From: Forficula auricularia
Taxonomy: Eukaryota; Arthropoda; Insecta; Dermaptera; Forficulidae
Direction of reading: 5' to 3'
NCBI GenBank assembly: GCA_024734495.1
Contig: JALMQS010000075.1
Location: 9,409,313 to 9,473,312 of the forward strand
DNA length: 64,000 bases
In this document: piece after piece, positions 44,112-55,795 of the stretch
How positions within the stretch are numbered: the first letter of the stretch is position 1
Layout of the letters: each line of letters begins with the position of its first letter
The notes under the pieces: generated by a model
What the model saw: only the letters and a program-made list of their open reading frames with translations
Databases searched by the model: none
What the model was told of the DNA's origin: nothing
Program-made: the position numbers and the translations under genes

Positions 44112-45954
44112 TTTCTAAATAAGAATAAACAGAAATAAATAAATAAATTGAACATTTTTTAAGTGAATTCAATCCTCTGGATGTCTAAAGATAAAGCAAA
44201 TCTAATTTCCAGAAAATAAGTTAGGCACTAATTAAAGATCAAATCTCCAATATCAGGTATTTAAGGTACTAAATATATTAAAAGCAGTGAGCCATTTAGA
44301 AATTTTTCAATTTTTTTTTCTTAAAGAGGTTCGGGACTGTTTATCATTTTTATATGAAAATTCTCAAATTTTTACCATCGAATCATTGATGTATTAAATA
44401 TTTATTCCGGAAATTTGAAGTTGATCGTTTTTGTCCCATTACCGACAAATAAATTATTGAAAATTGTCTTTTTAACATGGAAGTAAATGGACCGAGCTTT
44501 TAAAAGAGCTATAACTTCTATACAAATTATACCATTTTCCACAAATTTATACAGATTTATTCAACTTTTATTAATCGAATGATACATTTCCCAATATATT
44601 TGACAGTCTAGTTAATTAATTATTCATAAATGTAAAAATAAAAATTATTTGCAGCCAACAGAATATAACAAAAGCATTAGTGTAGAATTCCAACTCTATT
44701 TCTTGAAATAGCTTTTGTGTTAAAAAAATGATTTTATAATGAGAAAAAATTTATCCCAATATTCTTTTTATTAATATTATCAAAACAAAGATTTTTATTC
44801 GAAATTAACCTCATTATTAACAATTTTTTTATTAAAACATTTAGTAGGGAGAAGTTGTCACTCTGCAGAAATACAAAATATTTTTTTGTAGATCAACCAG
44901 ATAGATAAGCCGTCTCGAACTCCCTAAGTCAGAACATCATTTTCAATTTTCTTAAATATCATAATATTGTCATCAAATTGACTAAAGAAAGTTATTGTTA
45001 TCAACAAAATCGCCCTTTTACTTCATACCTCAAGCTTTGCTATTTTCCAATCCTCCATATATATTTTTATATTCATCTGTTATAAAAGTCACGAACTCGC
45101 CGCTACCCCCTGGCTTGAATACAAATTTAAAATTAACAATCGATAGTGTTTTGGAAAAGTTTACGAGATAGATCACCATGCTGTGTCAAGCTGTCAGCAT
45201 GAGAGAATATGTGTAAGGGCATGCATGATGACGAGGGCTGTAGGCGGACACAAAAGTGGAATTCAAAAGTCTTCCTTTATACATTTATAGGGACGTTGAA
45301 AAGGTTGAAATGCAGCGAGGCATTTAGAAATTAGAAAGTATTTTATTATAATATAAAGCGAGTACTCTCAGAGTGAGCTCGACAAAAACATTTCATTCAA
45401 TATTGACTTTATTTGTTAGTTCCACTACACTGATTCGTTCATCAGGGAAGCTTTTATTTGCAAATATAGAATTGAAATATAAATTTGTGAGAAATGTAGA
45501 CGCAATATATCATGCTAGTAATAAATTAGTTTTTTTTTTATCTTTTGAGAAGCTTTAGTAAATAACCCCCAGTAAAATTTTGTGCACCCCTAAATAAAGA
45601 CTATTTATTTTTTTGTTATCTTGTACAAAGAAAACAAGACGAGACACGAATTTTAAGTTTTTTTATATAAATTATATAAAGGTATGGGGGCCCAGAGGAC
45701 ACGTTTCCCCCATTGACCAAAATAAATTTATCTTGTTTTGTACTGAATTCCAGTTGCTATGGGTGATTTATATTATCTCTTCAAATGATTTTAGGACCCT
45801 CTTGGAAATCAAACCCAAGTGTCATCAAGCAACCCGGAATAATGACTGTTCTTCGAGAGGAACCAATCTGACTATCTGACATACCTACTGTATATCTCTC
45901 ATAACAATTGTCACTCATAGATTTAAATTCATCATATAAACTTTAATTACATCT
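44112..45954. other. Long AT-rich stretch, no recognised gene
   Basis: No element boundaries. 45060-45280 is less AT-rich. The 88-codon ORF at 45613-45879 (+) has no motif I can name. Confidence 0.35.
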
Positions 45955-46600
45955 CGGCATTTGCAGATCATTTATTTGACCACAACCATTCACCTTCATC
46001 GACCAACCCCTTCTATTACATTTCATTTCAAAAAGCCGGAAATTAGACATGTTAGAATCAGCTGAAATTAAAAAAAGCCATACACCTTAATCAAAATATT
46101 TTAAACAATCAAGCAGACATCAAAACTTTATCAATAATTGATATTTTAATCAATGATATTTAATCTGAATCTAAAAAATAAAAATAAATAAAAAATTCAC
46201 TAGTACCTGCACATCACATTGTATTGTTTACTGCTCCCTATACGGTACATACATAATAACTGCACCTTCCAAGTGTAAATACCCTTTCTTTATTCCCATC
46301 TTATGGCTTGTTCGCTTCACCTGTTTATTCTGTTTTCCCACTTTGAGACCATTCCATTCTCTGATAATTCATTCATACCTACAGTAACTCACAAATAACT
46401 GTCCATCATATTAAATAAATTCTGTTCATCATTTTATTTTATCTTCAGTCAATGTTCTCCTGACGAGGTTAAGAGCTCGAAATATATAGAGTAAACTTAA
46501 AAAAATCTTTGTATTATAATTTTTTTCTCCTTGTGAAACACCACCAACTCCAACCTAATTTAATTTTAACAATGTTTCACTATAAACCAACACCGCGTTC
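45955..46600 (+). pseudogene. Penelope-like element, 5'-truncated copy P2
   Basis: Reads AFADHLFDHNHSPSSTNP in plus sense, the C-terminal end after the GIY-YIG domain of P1 (55796-56690), then a degraded end with two stops. The 3' DNA (46080-46600) follows P1's tail block by block to AACACCACCAACTCCAACCT. At 46460-46482 it has CTGACGA and CTCGAAA, the hammerhead-like core. Everything before the last 40 or so codons is missing. Confidence 0.8.
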
Positions 46601-46760
46601 CTTAAATTTGATTGTTTAATGGTTTTTCATTTAGTTCCTGTAGGTGTATGTACCACTGGATGGATGGATTCAATTTTTCCGTCATAAACTATTTAATATA
46701 GAATTCATTTTTTTTTTAATATTGAAAATTAATTAATCTTTTATTTTATTTATTTCAAAT

Positions 46761-47170
46761 ACAGTAGAATCCCGATATATCGTATCTACAAAGCGACAAA
46801 GGATAAGTACGACATGTTCGCTATATCGAGGGTAAAAATTAAAAATACTATTTATCGAAAGTTTTCATTTATTTTTATTTGTTTATAAATATATATGTAA
46901 ATACATACATATGTACTATACATAAAAAATAACATTTAACATTTAAATACAGTAGTATGAATTTTACATTATTTTTGATTGTACAGTAAATTAACGTTAT
47001 ACCGAGGGGATTGGTTTTATACGAATTAACGAGATTTTCCCAAAACAAGACTCTAATTCAACGGAAAAATACGAATTATGAGACGTTTTGTCGATCTTGG
47101 AGAGGAAAAAATACATTATACCGAGGGGACTAAAATGCATTGTTTTATATGAATTAATAATATTTTTCTA
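46761..47170. mobile_element. pogo/Tigger-like terminal sequences
   Basis: TACAGTAGAATCCCGATATA with TCGCTATATCGAGGG nearby, and a second end-like TACAGTAAATTAACGTTATA at 46982. This CAGTARAAYCCCGATWTATCG style is typical of pogo/Tigger ends next to TA. There is no transposase and no clear right end. Confidence 0.5.
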
Positions 47171-47734
47171 TTTTTATTATATAGTACTACACATTGACTT
47201 GTATTAAATCCCATTTCATCACCCACTGATAAAAAACCCCCAACTAAAAACCCACCAATCATTATTTCTTCATTTTGGAAATACAAAAACAGAACGAACT
47301 TTCTAAAGCCTTACGTATTTTACTATCATGGATGACGGAATCCAGACAAACATTTAGACAACAGAACAAACTAGATACACAGAAAATCAGAAGGAAAACA
47401 TCGTATTTGAAATTTCTTTTTCTCCATGTTTTAGGACCTATAAAAGTGGATCCTTCGTCGACGTCGAATTTTCATTACAATAATATATGGCTCTCATAGA
47501 TTGTTATTTCTATTATCAACTTTTTATGATGTTTTTCCACTTTTAGATGATATAATTTTTGTCTTGTGTATATTCTTTGTTTGAATCGGAATTGGACGCC
47601 ATTAATACGACGAACACATAACAAAGCAATTTCCAGATACCGAAACGACTCTCTAACCTGGAATTTCACTTTTTATCTTAGTATCTTAGTTTTTCGAACT
47701 CTTTTCTTTCCATTTTTTTTGCTTTACCATACAA
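47171..47734. other. Unassigned
   Basis: Overlapping short ORFs on both strands (47275-47754) show no motif; nothing else recognised. Confidence 0.35.
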
Positions 47735-48430
47735 GGTATGGTCAAGTATTGTAATCGTCCATGAAAAAAGTGTTTTTTTTTTTACTTATTTTTTTCGATA
47801 TATCTCAAAAACGGCTGAAACTACATTGATTAAAAAAATTGCTGGAAAAAAAGCACTTTGGTCTACAAAAAGGCCCTAATAAGGGAACATCGAAAAAATG
47901 ATATTTTTTGAGATAATGATTGTTTTGTCAAAATGTCTGTTAGTCTGATAGTCTGGTTGTTATTCTGTGCGTTACCAAATTTTTGTGGACGAGCTAGCTC
48001 AAAAACTAGTGTGAATATCAAAACCAAATTTCACACGTAATTTTGGTGCAGTGAGATTAAGAGCTAAACCAAAAATTAAGGGAGTGGGAGTGAGGGGGGG
48101 GTTAAAATTAAAAATTATAATATTTTCAAACTAAAAATACAAGAAAAATGAAATATACTATAAAATAAACCTTTAATAACGAAAATATTTTTTTTCTGGC
48201 TCCAAAATTAGGGGGGGGGGGCAAAAAATGAAAATCTAGGCCCTTGGACCAAACTCAACTAAATTTTGTATACATTATCAGTGGGCCTCTAGAAGTCTAA
48301 AAATTCAAAAACTAACCTCTGAAATAGGGGGGGAGGTTGTAGGGTCAAAATATGAAAAACTAGGCCCTTGTACCAAACTCAACCAAAAGTGTATGGTAAA
48401 GTCAAGTGGATGGCGACATCAGAACATGTC
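47735..48430 (+). mobile_element. Family G element, copy G1
   Basis: Ends CTTTACCATACAAGGTATGG and, inverted, GTATGGTAAAGTCAAGTGG. Inside, in order: ATCTCAAAAACGGCTGAA, ATTGTTTTGTCAAAATGTCT, CCAAATTTTTGTGGACGAGC, CACACGTAATTTTGGT, then two copies of the roughly 110-bp module with poly-G tracts. Copies at 51526-52190 (+) and 60824-61498 (-). No ORF with motifs. Superfamily unknown. Confidence 0.72.
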
Positions 48431-49445
48431 GTTTATTTTTATGAATCTCAGCAAAGTTACCGAAAAATTTTCTAAAAAATTTAGACCTGAATTTCGTATG
48501 GTTACAATATACATAAAACAAAAATCCTCTGAATTATGAGTCAAATTCATTTTAACTTTTATTATTATAATATCATAATTCCCATTAATTTGAACTTGTA
48601 CTAGCTTAAATTGAATATTTATGCTGATACAATTTTTTTTTAATTCCTAATTTATGGAATCAATTCATCTATTAGCTTAAGCTGCCTACGCTACAGGCGC
48701 ACTAGCGACCGTTTATTATTTTATATGAGTGTTGTTTCAAGTAAAAAAGATAATGAAACATTTTTATAGTGATACTTTGGTGTTTATTAATTTTTATCTA
48801 AAAATAATAATTTTTTGTTCTTAATGGTCCTTGGATATTTGATTATATTAAGTGGAACTATAATATATTGGGTTAATATCAAAATTTTGTATTTTAGTTA
48901 ATTTAAGATAACAGATTTTTATAATAAAATCACAAACAATTTTTTTAAGTCATCAGAAATTTATGTCTGTTTGAATCTTACAGGGAGATTTCTCAAAATT
49001 TGTATTCCATAAACATAAGCTGTAGACGTCAAAGAAAAGTTTTATAATATTCAAATTAGTTTGTCGGAATTATAAAATCTCACTTTTCTTCTGTTTTGAA
49101 GGATTTTTTTATTCAAAGAATATATTTAATAAACCTTTTACGATCATTAAAATCTTTTTAAGTTTTAATCAAATGAGTTTCTGTAAAAGAGCAAGCATAT
49201 CTGCGTGTCTACATAACTAGCTCAATTCTTTGAATTATAAATTTACAGTTTCTTAATAGAATAAATACATAAGCCCGATTTGCTGAGAGTACCTATATCG
49301 TTTTCTATTTGCATGGTGGTTACTCAAATCCCAGCCTCACGCACACCATTTACATATATTTATCAAGATAGGTATATTCACACTCCTACATTTATTTACA
49401 CACATTTTCACATGCATATATTTAGACAGAAAATTACATTCGTAT
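48431..49445. other. Unassigned AT-rich DNA
   Basis: A small GC-richer patch at 48680-48715 (GCTGCCTACGCTACAGGCGC); no gene or repeat recognised. Confidence 0.35.
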
Positions 49446-49447
49446 TC

Positions 49448-49510
49448 AGTGCCGGATGTAGGGTTCTTCGGGCTCCGGGTGGTATATATATATTTTCACC
49501 CCCCCCCCCT
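49448..49510 (+). mobile_element. hAT-like terminus
   Basis: CAGTGCCGGATGTAGGG followed by a C run has the form of a hAT left end (compare 55119). The opposite end was not found. Confidence 0.35.
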
Positions 49511-49739
49511 AAAGAAAATTTTTTAAACACTTTTTTACTAATTTTTATTTTAACTTTCACATTTATATTCTTTAGAATATAATGGGAGAGTATTGCAATG
49601 GCCAATCTGGGTCCTGACTCTTTGAGAGCTTGTATTTCAGAGATCAAAAAAGTAAATTTTATTTTGTAACTTCTAGGTGGAAAGAATCGTTGCCCTTAAT
49701 AGTTGGAAACCGGATTTAGGAGACAAAACCGAAAAATGT

Positions 49740-50400
49740 GGTCCCCAGAGGCGTGTTGACACTTGATAAATACACTATTTTTTAAAAAAATCATTGGATC
49801 CGTTTTTGAGAAAATCAAAAAAAACGAAAAATCTTTCATGTGAATGTCCACTTCCGGTCTTCCGATTTTAACCAAAAGCTTGATGTACTCCTTCTACCCT
49901 ATATCGAGATTAAGTTTCGAATTTCTTATTTCTGAGACTTATGGTTGGGAAACGCAGGGGGTTAAATTCGCAAGTATGTAAAGATCAACTTCCGGTTTTT
50001 CTATTTTAGCCAAAATCTTGATGTACTCCTTCTACCCTATATCGAGCTTAAGTTTCGAATTTCTTATTTCTGAGACTTATGGTTGGGAAACGCAGGGGGG
50101 TTAAATTCGTAAGTATGTAAACATCAACTTCCGGTTTTTCTATTTTAGCCAAAATCTTGTTATATTACTTGTAGCCTCTAGCTAGCTTAAGTTTCAAATT
50201 TCAAGACTCTGCGACTTTCCAAAGACGAGATATGAACGATTAAAATATTTATTTTACGGGACTCCTAATTACAACCCCTTCCTTTAATTCAGTGGGATTA
50301 AAAATTTGACACAACTATTAACTCATGACACTTGATAAATACACTAATTTTTAAAAAAATCGTTAGAGCCGTTTTTGAGAAAATAAAAAAAAAACGAAAT
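49740..50400. repeat. Tandem repeat, about 139-bp unit, flanked by direct repeats
   Basis: ACTTCCGGT recurs near 49850, 49988 and 50127, with TCTACCCTATATCGAG and TGGTTGGGAAACGCAGGGG in each full unit (2.5 units). Outside, the block ACACTTGATAAATACACT to GTTTTTGAGAAAAT occurs at 49758 and again at 50328, in direct orientation. Confidence 0.9.
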
Positions 50401-50520
50401 AAAGGAAGGGGGTGTAAATTAGTAGTGTCGCTGTGACTTCAAATAAATGAAAATGTGAAAGTCGTGTGGTTAACACACCAGTTGATTTTTTTTTATTTTG
50501 TACATTTACAGATAATTTAT
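50255..50520. repeat. Repeat family J, copy 1
   Basis: ACCCCTTCCTTTA (50275) is mirrored by TAAAGGAAGGGGGTG (50401). The right part, TAAATTAGTAGTGTCGC and CGTGTGGT.AACACACC, recurs at 62165-62260. Probably the end of an unclassified element. Confidence 0.6.
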
Positions 50521-50701
50521 TATTTTTTTGTTAGGTTAGTATTGAAACATTGAACATATTGCAAAATTTTTGTCAAAAGAAAGGCAAGTTGGGAAAAATA
50601 ATAAGAAATTTAGTATTCGTAAATAAATTTAACACATGTTCTAACACATAAATCTACAAATAGTAACAATAATAATATTAAAAAAATAAACTTTACTATA
50701 A

Positions 50702-51525
50702 TCTATATAAAATTAAGGTTTTGTCTGTACATTGCTCCAAATCACGGCAAATTTTGGTTGCGCACGTTTCAAGCAAAGTTATGAACGAAAACACCCTCAA
50801 CAAAATTCCTGTCTGTATGTATGTCTGTCGGTTTCAGTGGTTTCCGAAAAGTTGCTCACGATTCACGTAAAAACGGCTGAAGGGATTATTATGAAATTTC
50901 ATATTTACATCACATTTCTTCTAACTAACGTTTTTAGCTATATAACGTTTTGATATTTTGACCAGAAGGGGGTTTGGAAGGGCGCACGAATGAAAATTAT
51001 CAAATAATTCCTAAACTATTAACCCTACGGCAAATTTTATAATAAACAAAGTTGTAGGGGATCTGATTTCTGACAACTTTTGTTTAAAAAAATTTCCCCA
51101 AAAACCCACTCAAAAAGGAGGGGAGGGTGAAAAAATATAAATTCTTGCCCTTGGAGCAAACTCAACCAAATTTTGTATACATAATGTCTGGGCCTCTAGA
51201 GAGCTAGAAATGCAAAAACTAACTACCCAAAATGTGGGGGGGGGGGGTCAAAAAATGAAAATTCTTTCTCTTGGGCCAAACTCAACCTAATTTTGTATAC
51301 ATAATCTGTGGGTCACTAGAAGGTTAGAAATGCAAAAACTGGGTGCGCGGGTGGAATGATTGTGGCGTGAGGGGTGAGGCGGAGTAAGGTGGGGGTGCAG
51401 GGGGTGGGGCCAGGGGGCTTGGCGGGGGTGTGGTGCGTAGGGGTGGGGTCCGGGGTGGATGGGGTGCGGGGTCCGTGGTGGATTAGGGTGCGGAATGGAG
51501 TGTTGGGGTGGTGGTGTGGGGGCGT
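50702..51525 (+). mobile_element. Helitron, 5' intact and 3' end lost
   Basis: A|TCTATATAAAATTAAGG start at 50702, closely similar to the Helitron at 42501, two module copies (51140-51330), then a GT-rich tract (51340-51520) that breaks off at family G sequence near 51526 instead of the terminal hairpin and CTAG. Confidence 0.85.
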
Positions 51526-52190
51526 TTTTTTTTTTTGAAATATCTCAAAAACGGCTGAACTATTTTGATTAGAAAAATTGAGCAAAACCATTGCATTTCG
51601 CTCTATAAAAAAGCTCTAATAATTGAACATCGAAAAAATTATATTTTTTGAGATAATAATTGTTTTGTCAAAATGTCTGTTAGTTAGTTAGTCTGTCTGG
51701 TTGTCCGGTTGTTAGTCTGTGCGTTACCAAATTTTTGTGGACCAGCTAGCCTAAAAACTAGTGTGAATATCGAAACCAAATTTCACACGTAGTCTTGGTC
51801 CATTGAGATTAAGGGCTGATTAGAATTTGGTGCATATCGATCCAATATTAAGGGGGGTGGATGGGGTTAAAAATTAAAAATCTAGGCTATTTGAGCGAAC
51901 TCGACCAAATTTTGTATACATAATCAGTGGGAGCCCAGAAGTCTAAAAATGAAAAAAATAACAGCCCAAAATGGGTGTGGGGGGGGGATCAAAAAATGAA
52001 AATATAGACTCTTGTTCCAAACTCAACCAAATTTTGTATACATAATCAGTGGGCACACAGTATTCTAAAAATGCAAAAACTAACCCCACCTACAAGATTA
52101 AAATAATTTTATTAAATATTAAAGATATGTGGGGGGCCAGGTTGTATGGTAAAGTCAAGTGGATGGCCACATCAGAACACGTCAGCTTAT
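51526..52190 (+). mobile_element. Family G element, copy G2 (5' truncated)
   Basis: Begins at AAATATCTCAAAAACGGCTG, lacks the CTTTACCATAC end, and runs to TGTATGGTAAAGTCAAGTGG (52143). Two module copies with poly-G tracts. Confidence 0.75.
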
Positions 52191-52395
52191 TTTTATCTCC
52201 GGATGACCGGGCCCCTTGTTTTTTCTGGGCCCCGGGCGAGCGCCCGGTACGCCCGTACTATAATCCAGCACTATTCGTATTGGCTAAAACTGACAAAAGC
52301 TCGAAGGCAAAAGAATATGAACAAAATCACAAAAATTTATTAAAACTTTTTTGCAACGAAATTTTCTCTGGAGAGAGACGGGCTGGTAGAAATTT
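52191..52395. other. GC-rich hAT-like terminus and remnant
   Basis: Reversed, CAGTGCTGGATTATAGTACG followed by a CCGGGCGCTCGCCCGG hairpin (52230-52275) looks like a hAT end. 52340-52395 repeats, in reverse, the block at 40710-40780. Confidence 0.4.
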
Positions 52396-52400
52396 TAATT

Positions 52401-52727
52401 GAATGTAATGGAAGGCAGCCCAGAGGTAGTGAGGAAAGAAAAAATTAACACATATCAAATAAGGTGTAATTTATTGGAATCCTTCCTCCTTTCCTTTCAA
52501 ACCGACGTTCCGGAGGATTTTCCCTCCTTCTTCAGGGTTTCAAAGTGTCAATGATATTTATTTGTTTTATTCATTGACCCTTTGAAACCCTGAAGTAGGA
52601 GGGAAAAATCCTCCGAAACGTCGGTTTGAAAGGAAAGGAGGAAGGATTCCAATAAATTACACCTTATTTGATATGTGTTAATTTTTTCTTTCCTCACTAC
52701 CTCTGGGCTGCCTTCCATTACATTCCA
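52401..52727. mobile_element. Penelope-like terminal segment I2 as an inverted pair
   Basis: Two nearly identical arms (52401-52554 and 52571-52727) face each other, from GAATGTAATGGAAGGCAGCC inward to GTCAATGA. The arms equal segment I1. The right arm keeps CCTGAAG, GGAGG/CCTCC and CGAAACGTCGG (52588-52624); the left arm has GGAA where the GAAA motif should be. Head-to-head terminal repeats are a habit of Penelope-like elements, but no ORF of this family is present, so the class is tentative. Confidence 0.6.
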
Positions 52728-52739
52728 TTATTATTTATT

Positions 52740-53224
52740 AAAATATTTAAAAATATAAATTCTTTTTCTAATTACTAGATATTTTATAAATTTTTGAAAT
52801 TTTGTTATAAAAGCAAATATAAGTCGATGCATACATATTAATAATTTTATTCTGTATTTTTACATCCGAAAGAAATTCAATAAAACCAATTTTCCATTTT
52901 TCCCGACACCAACAGCGTCGCGTTGATTAACGTCAAAGCGATGGAAATTCCATTTTCAGCTGAATGGCTTCGTTAACCAAATTAGCATTTAGTAATCTAC
53001 GGAATAATCTATTGAATGTTGCAAACCTTTATCTCACGTTATTCAATAAAATAAATAGATCAATTATTCGCTTCGCATGTATCCTGGGCTAGCCCAGTAT
53101 TGAGTTAACGCAAAAATTTTCCATTTTTTTTATGATCATTCTGTTTTAAAATATCTGCAGAAAAATCCTTTTCTGCTATGAATTTTTCTATCTATGTGCC
53201 TGGATTCAGATTCACTCACGATAA
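52740..53224. other. Unassigned; 52905-53100 slightly GC-richer
   Basis: Contains CACCAACAGCGTCGCGTTG and CCTGGGCTAGCCCAGTATTG; no ORF or repeat recognised. Confidence 0.3.
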
Positions 53225-54365
53225 CTTAAGAACAAATCATTTTTATAAAAAAAAATAAAATAAAACCGACCTCAAAAAAATTAAATGCAACAAATAAAAT
53301 AATAGGAACTAAAAAATAAAATAAAATGCACTAAAAGGTATAAAATAATGATCTAATTTAGTTACAACTAAACGACGAAATATTAACATGAAATCACTTT
53401 TTGAAGTCGGTGCCAAACATACATTTTATGAATCGAACTAGACAGATCTTACTTGGTACGTTTGGAGGATACGCTCGCTTATATAGTTTGTTTAGCACCG
53501 ACTTCAAAAATTGATTTCATGTTAATATTTTGTCGTTTAGTTTTAACTGAATAAGATAATTGTTTTATACCTTTTAGTGGATTTTATTTTATTTTTGAGT
53601 TTAGTGGATTTTATTTTATTTTTTGAGTTATTATTATTTTATTTGTTGCATTTAATTTTTTTGAAGTCGGTTTTATTTTTTTTTTATAAAAATTATTTTT
53701 ATTTTTCTCTTTTTAGTGATGTTATTAATAGTGACTTAATATAATACCTTGTATGCATCTCGTAAGAGAAACCGTCGGGCGAATGAATAAGAGAATGATA
53801 ATAAAATTCAATTCATAAATATAGAAATTCTCTCGAAACGTTTGATGGTTTTAAATGAATCTTTTAAGATTTTATCTTATAAAAGATTTTATTTATTATA
53901 ATTTCGATTATTTGTTCATAAGAATTGGATATTTACGTTATTTCGTCATTGATCATATTATCAGAACTTGACCAAATTAATATGGGACCACCCCTAAGGT
54001 ACCCCCTTCCAATAAAAAAAGAATAATCGAAATCGGTCTACGTGTCAAAAAGTTCTCGCTGAACATACATAAAATAAATAAATAGTTAAGTATCTTGACG
54101 ATCTTGGAGCTATACTGATCCAAACGTAGAAAAAATGATTCAAATTCGGTTCATAAACAAAGAAGTTATACCTGAATAAACATAAAAAAAGTCCAATACC
54201 AATGAAAAAATAACGAGACCAATCGGAAAGTATACTGAACCCAATGCAAAAAAAAAATCATCAAAATCGGTTCACAATTGGCGAAGATATCAGGTAACAT
54301 AGACAGAAAAAAAATTCAGTCGAATTGAGAAAACCTCCTCCATTTTTTGAAGTCGGTTAAAAAAG
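53225..54365. mobile_element. Foldback element family C, copy C3 (most complete)
   Basis: Left arm from AAATCATTTTTATAAAA through CCGACCTCAAAAAAATTAAA to the centre (53400-53510), a mirrored right arm to TTTTGAAGTCGGTTTTATTT, then a tail with CCGTCGGGCGAATGAAT, ATCGGTTCATAAACAAAG-type sequence, ending CCTCCATTTTTTGAAGTCGG. The tail occurs on one side only. About 1.14 kb, no ORF. Confidence 0.75.
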
Positions 54366-54807
54366 TCGTAAAAAGCTAGTTCTTAAGCTTTTCCCCCTAA
54401 TCTATATAATAAAAATGAATTTCTTTTTCTTTGTAAGCGCGGATCTCTCAAATGCCTGGACCGATTTGGCTAATTTTTTTTTTAAATGTTCGTAATAGTC
54501 CAATTCAGGTTAATACGTAAAAAAAAATTGGAAAAGTTGCCCGGAAAATTGGAAAATTCACGAAATACTAAAACAAAATGGGTTTAGCCAACCTAGCTTG
54601 CCAAACAATAAAATAACTAAACTAGCAAACTAACTTTGTGTTGGCAGCCCTATCTGTCACATTTTTGAGATGTCATTTATTTTTAATAGCATAGAGAAAA
54701 GAGATCTAACCACATTATCGTTGAAGAGGAATTTAATAATGCAACACAGATTTAAAAAAACTATCTATTTTTTTAAAGTACATTTAAAAACAAAAATTAA
54801 AAAAATA

Positions 54808-54960
54808 AACTCCAACGGATCGTTGTTAAACTTTATCCAATGTACTATCTTATTCTAAAATAAAGTACTTTAAAATATAATTTTACAAAAAACTATATAT
54901 GACCTTTTTTGTGGTCCTCAAGGTACTTAATTACAATGAATTTTAAATCCCACAAATATT
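54808..54960. mobile_element. Family B fragment with internal deletion
   Basis: CTCCAACGGATCGTTG head joined directly to TGTACTATCTTATTC, TTTGTGGTCCTCAAGG, which corresponds to 11100-11200 of B1. Confidence 0.65.
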
Positions 54961-55795
54961 AATTTGACAATTTAATTGACGAACTCAAAAATTGTTATTT
55001 AATTAAATAAACTGCAACGGATCGTTGCTAAACTTTATCCAAATTCATTTGAAATATTAATATGTTTATTCCTTCATTATTAATCAGATATCACTTGCTA
55101 TTTGCAGTTCATGTTAACCATGCGCAAATCCAGGGGGGCGATGGGGCGACTGCCCCCCCCCCCCCAAAGCATTGGAGATCAACAATTTTTATATGTTTAT
55201 TTAATCTTTTTTTGTTATATAACATTAAATTTTAATAAAATTTAGGGAACGCTATGTTGGTTTATAGTGAAACATTGTTAAAATTAAATTAGGTTGGAGT
55301 TGGTGGTGTTTCACAAGGAGAAAAATTAAAATACAAAGATTTTTTTAGTTTACTCTATATATTTCGAGCTCTTAACTCATCGTCAGGAGAACATTGACTA
55401 AAGATAACATGATATTTTGAACAGAATTTATTTTAATTTTAATATGATGGACAGTTATTTATGACATAGTGTAAATATGAAAGAATTATCAGAAGGATGG
55501 ATGGAATGGCTTTAGAAAGCCGACTGACCAGATGTAGGGACAAAGGGCTGGGACAAAGAAAAGATATTTATATTTGAAAGTTGCCGAAAATTATGTATGT
55601 GTAATAAAGAAAGGCAATAAACTATAGAATGCAATGAGGGTGCATAGCGAAAATTTAATCTCTCATTTTCTATTTAAAAAAATAAATAAAATTAAAAATA
55701 AACCCACCACACACCCTCATCGCACTCCAATTCAAATTAAATATCATTGATTAAGATGTCAATTATTGGTGAAGTTTTGATGTCTGTTTGATTGT

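Noticed and set aside
45613..45879. 88-codon ORF upstream of the Penelope copy P2
   Set aside because: It does not match the upstream coding region of Penelope P1 and shows no motif.
49408..49647. ORFs on both strands around the poly-C tract
   Set aside because: Gly/Pro runs reflect the C run; no other coding evidence.
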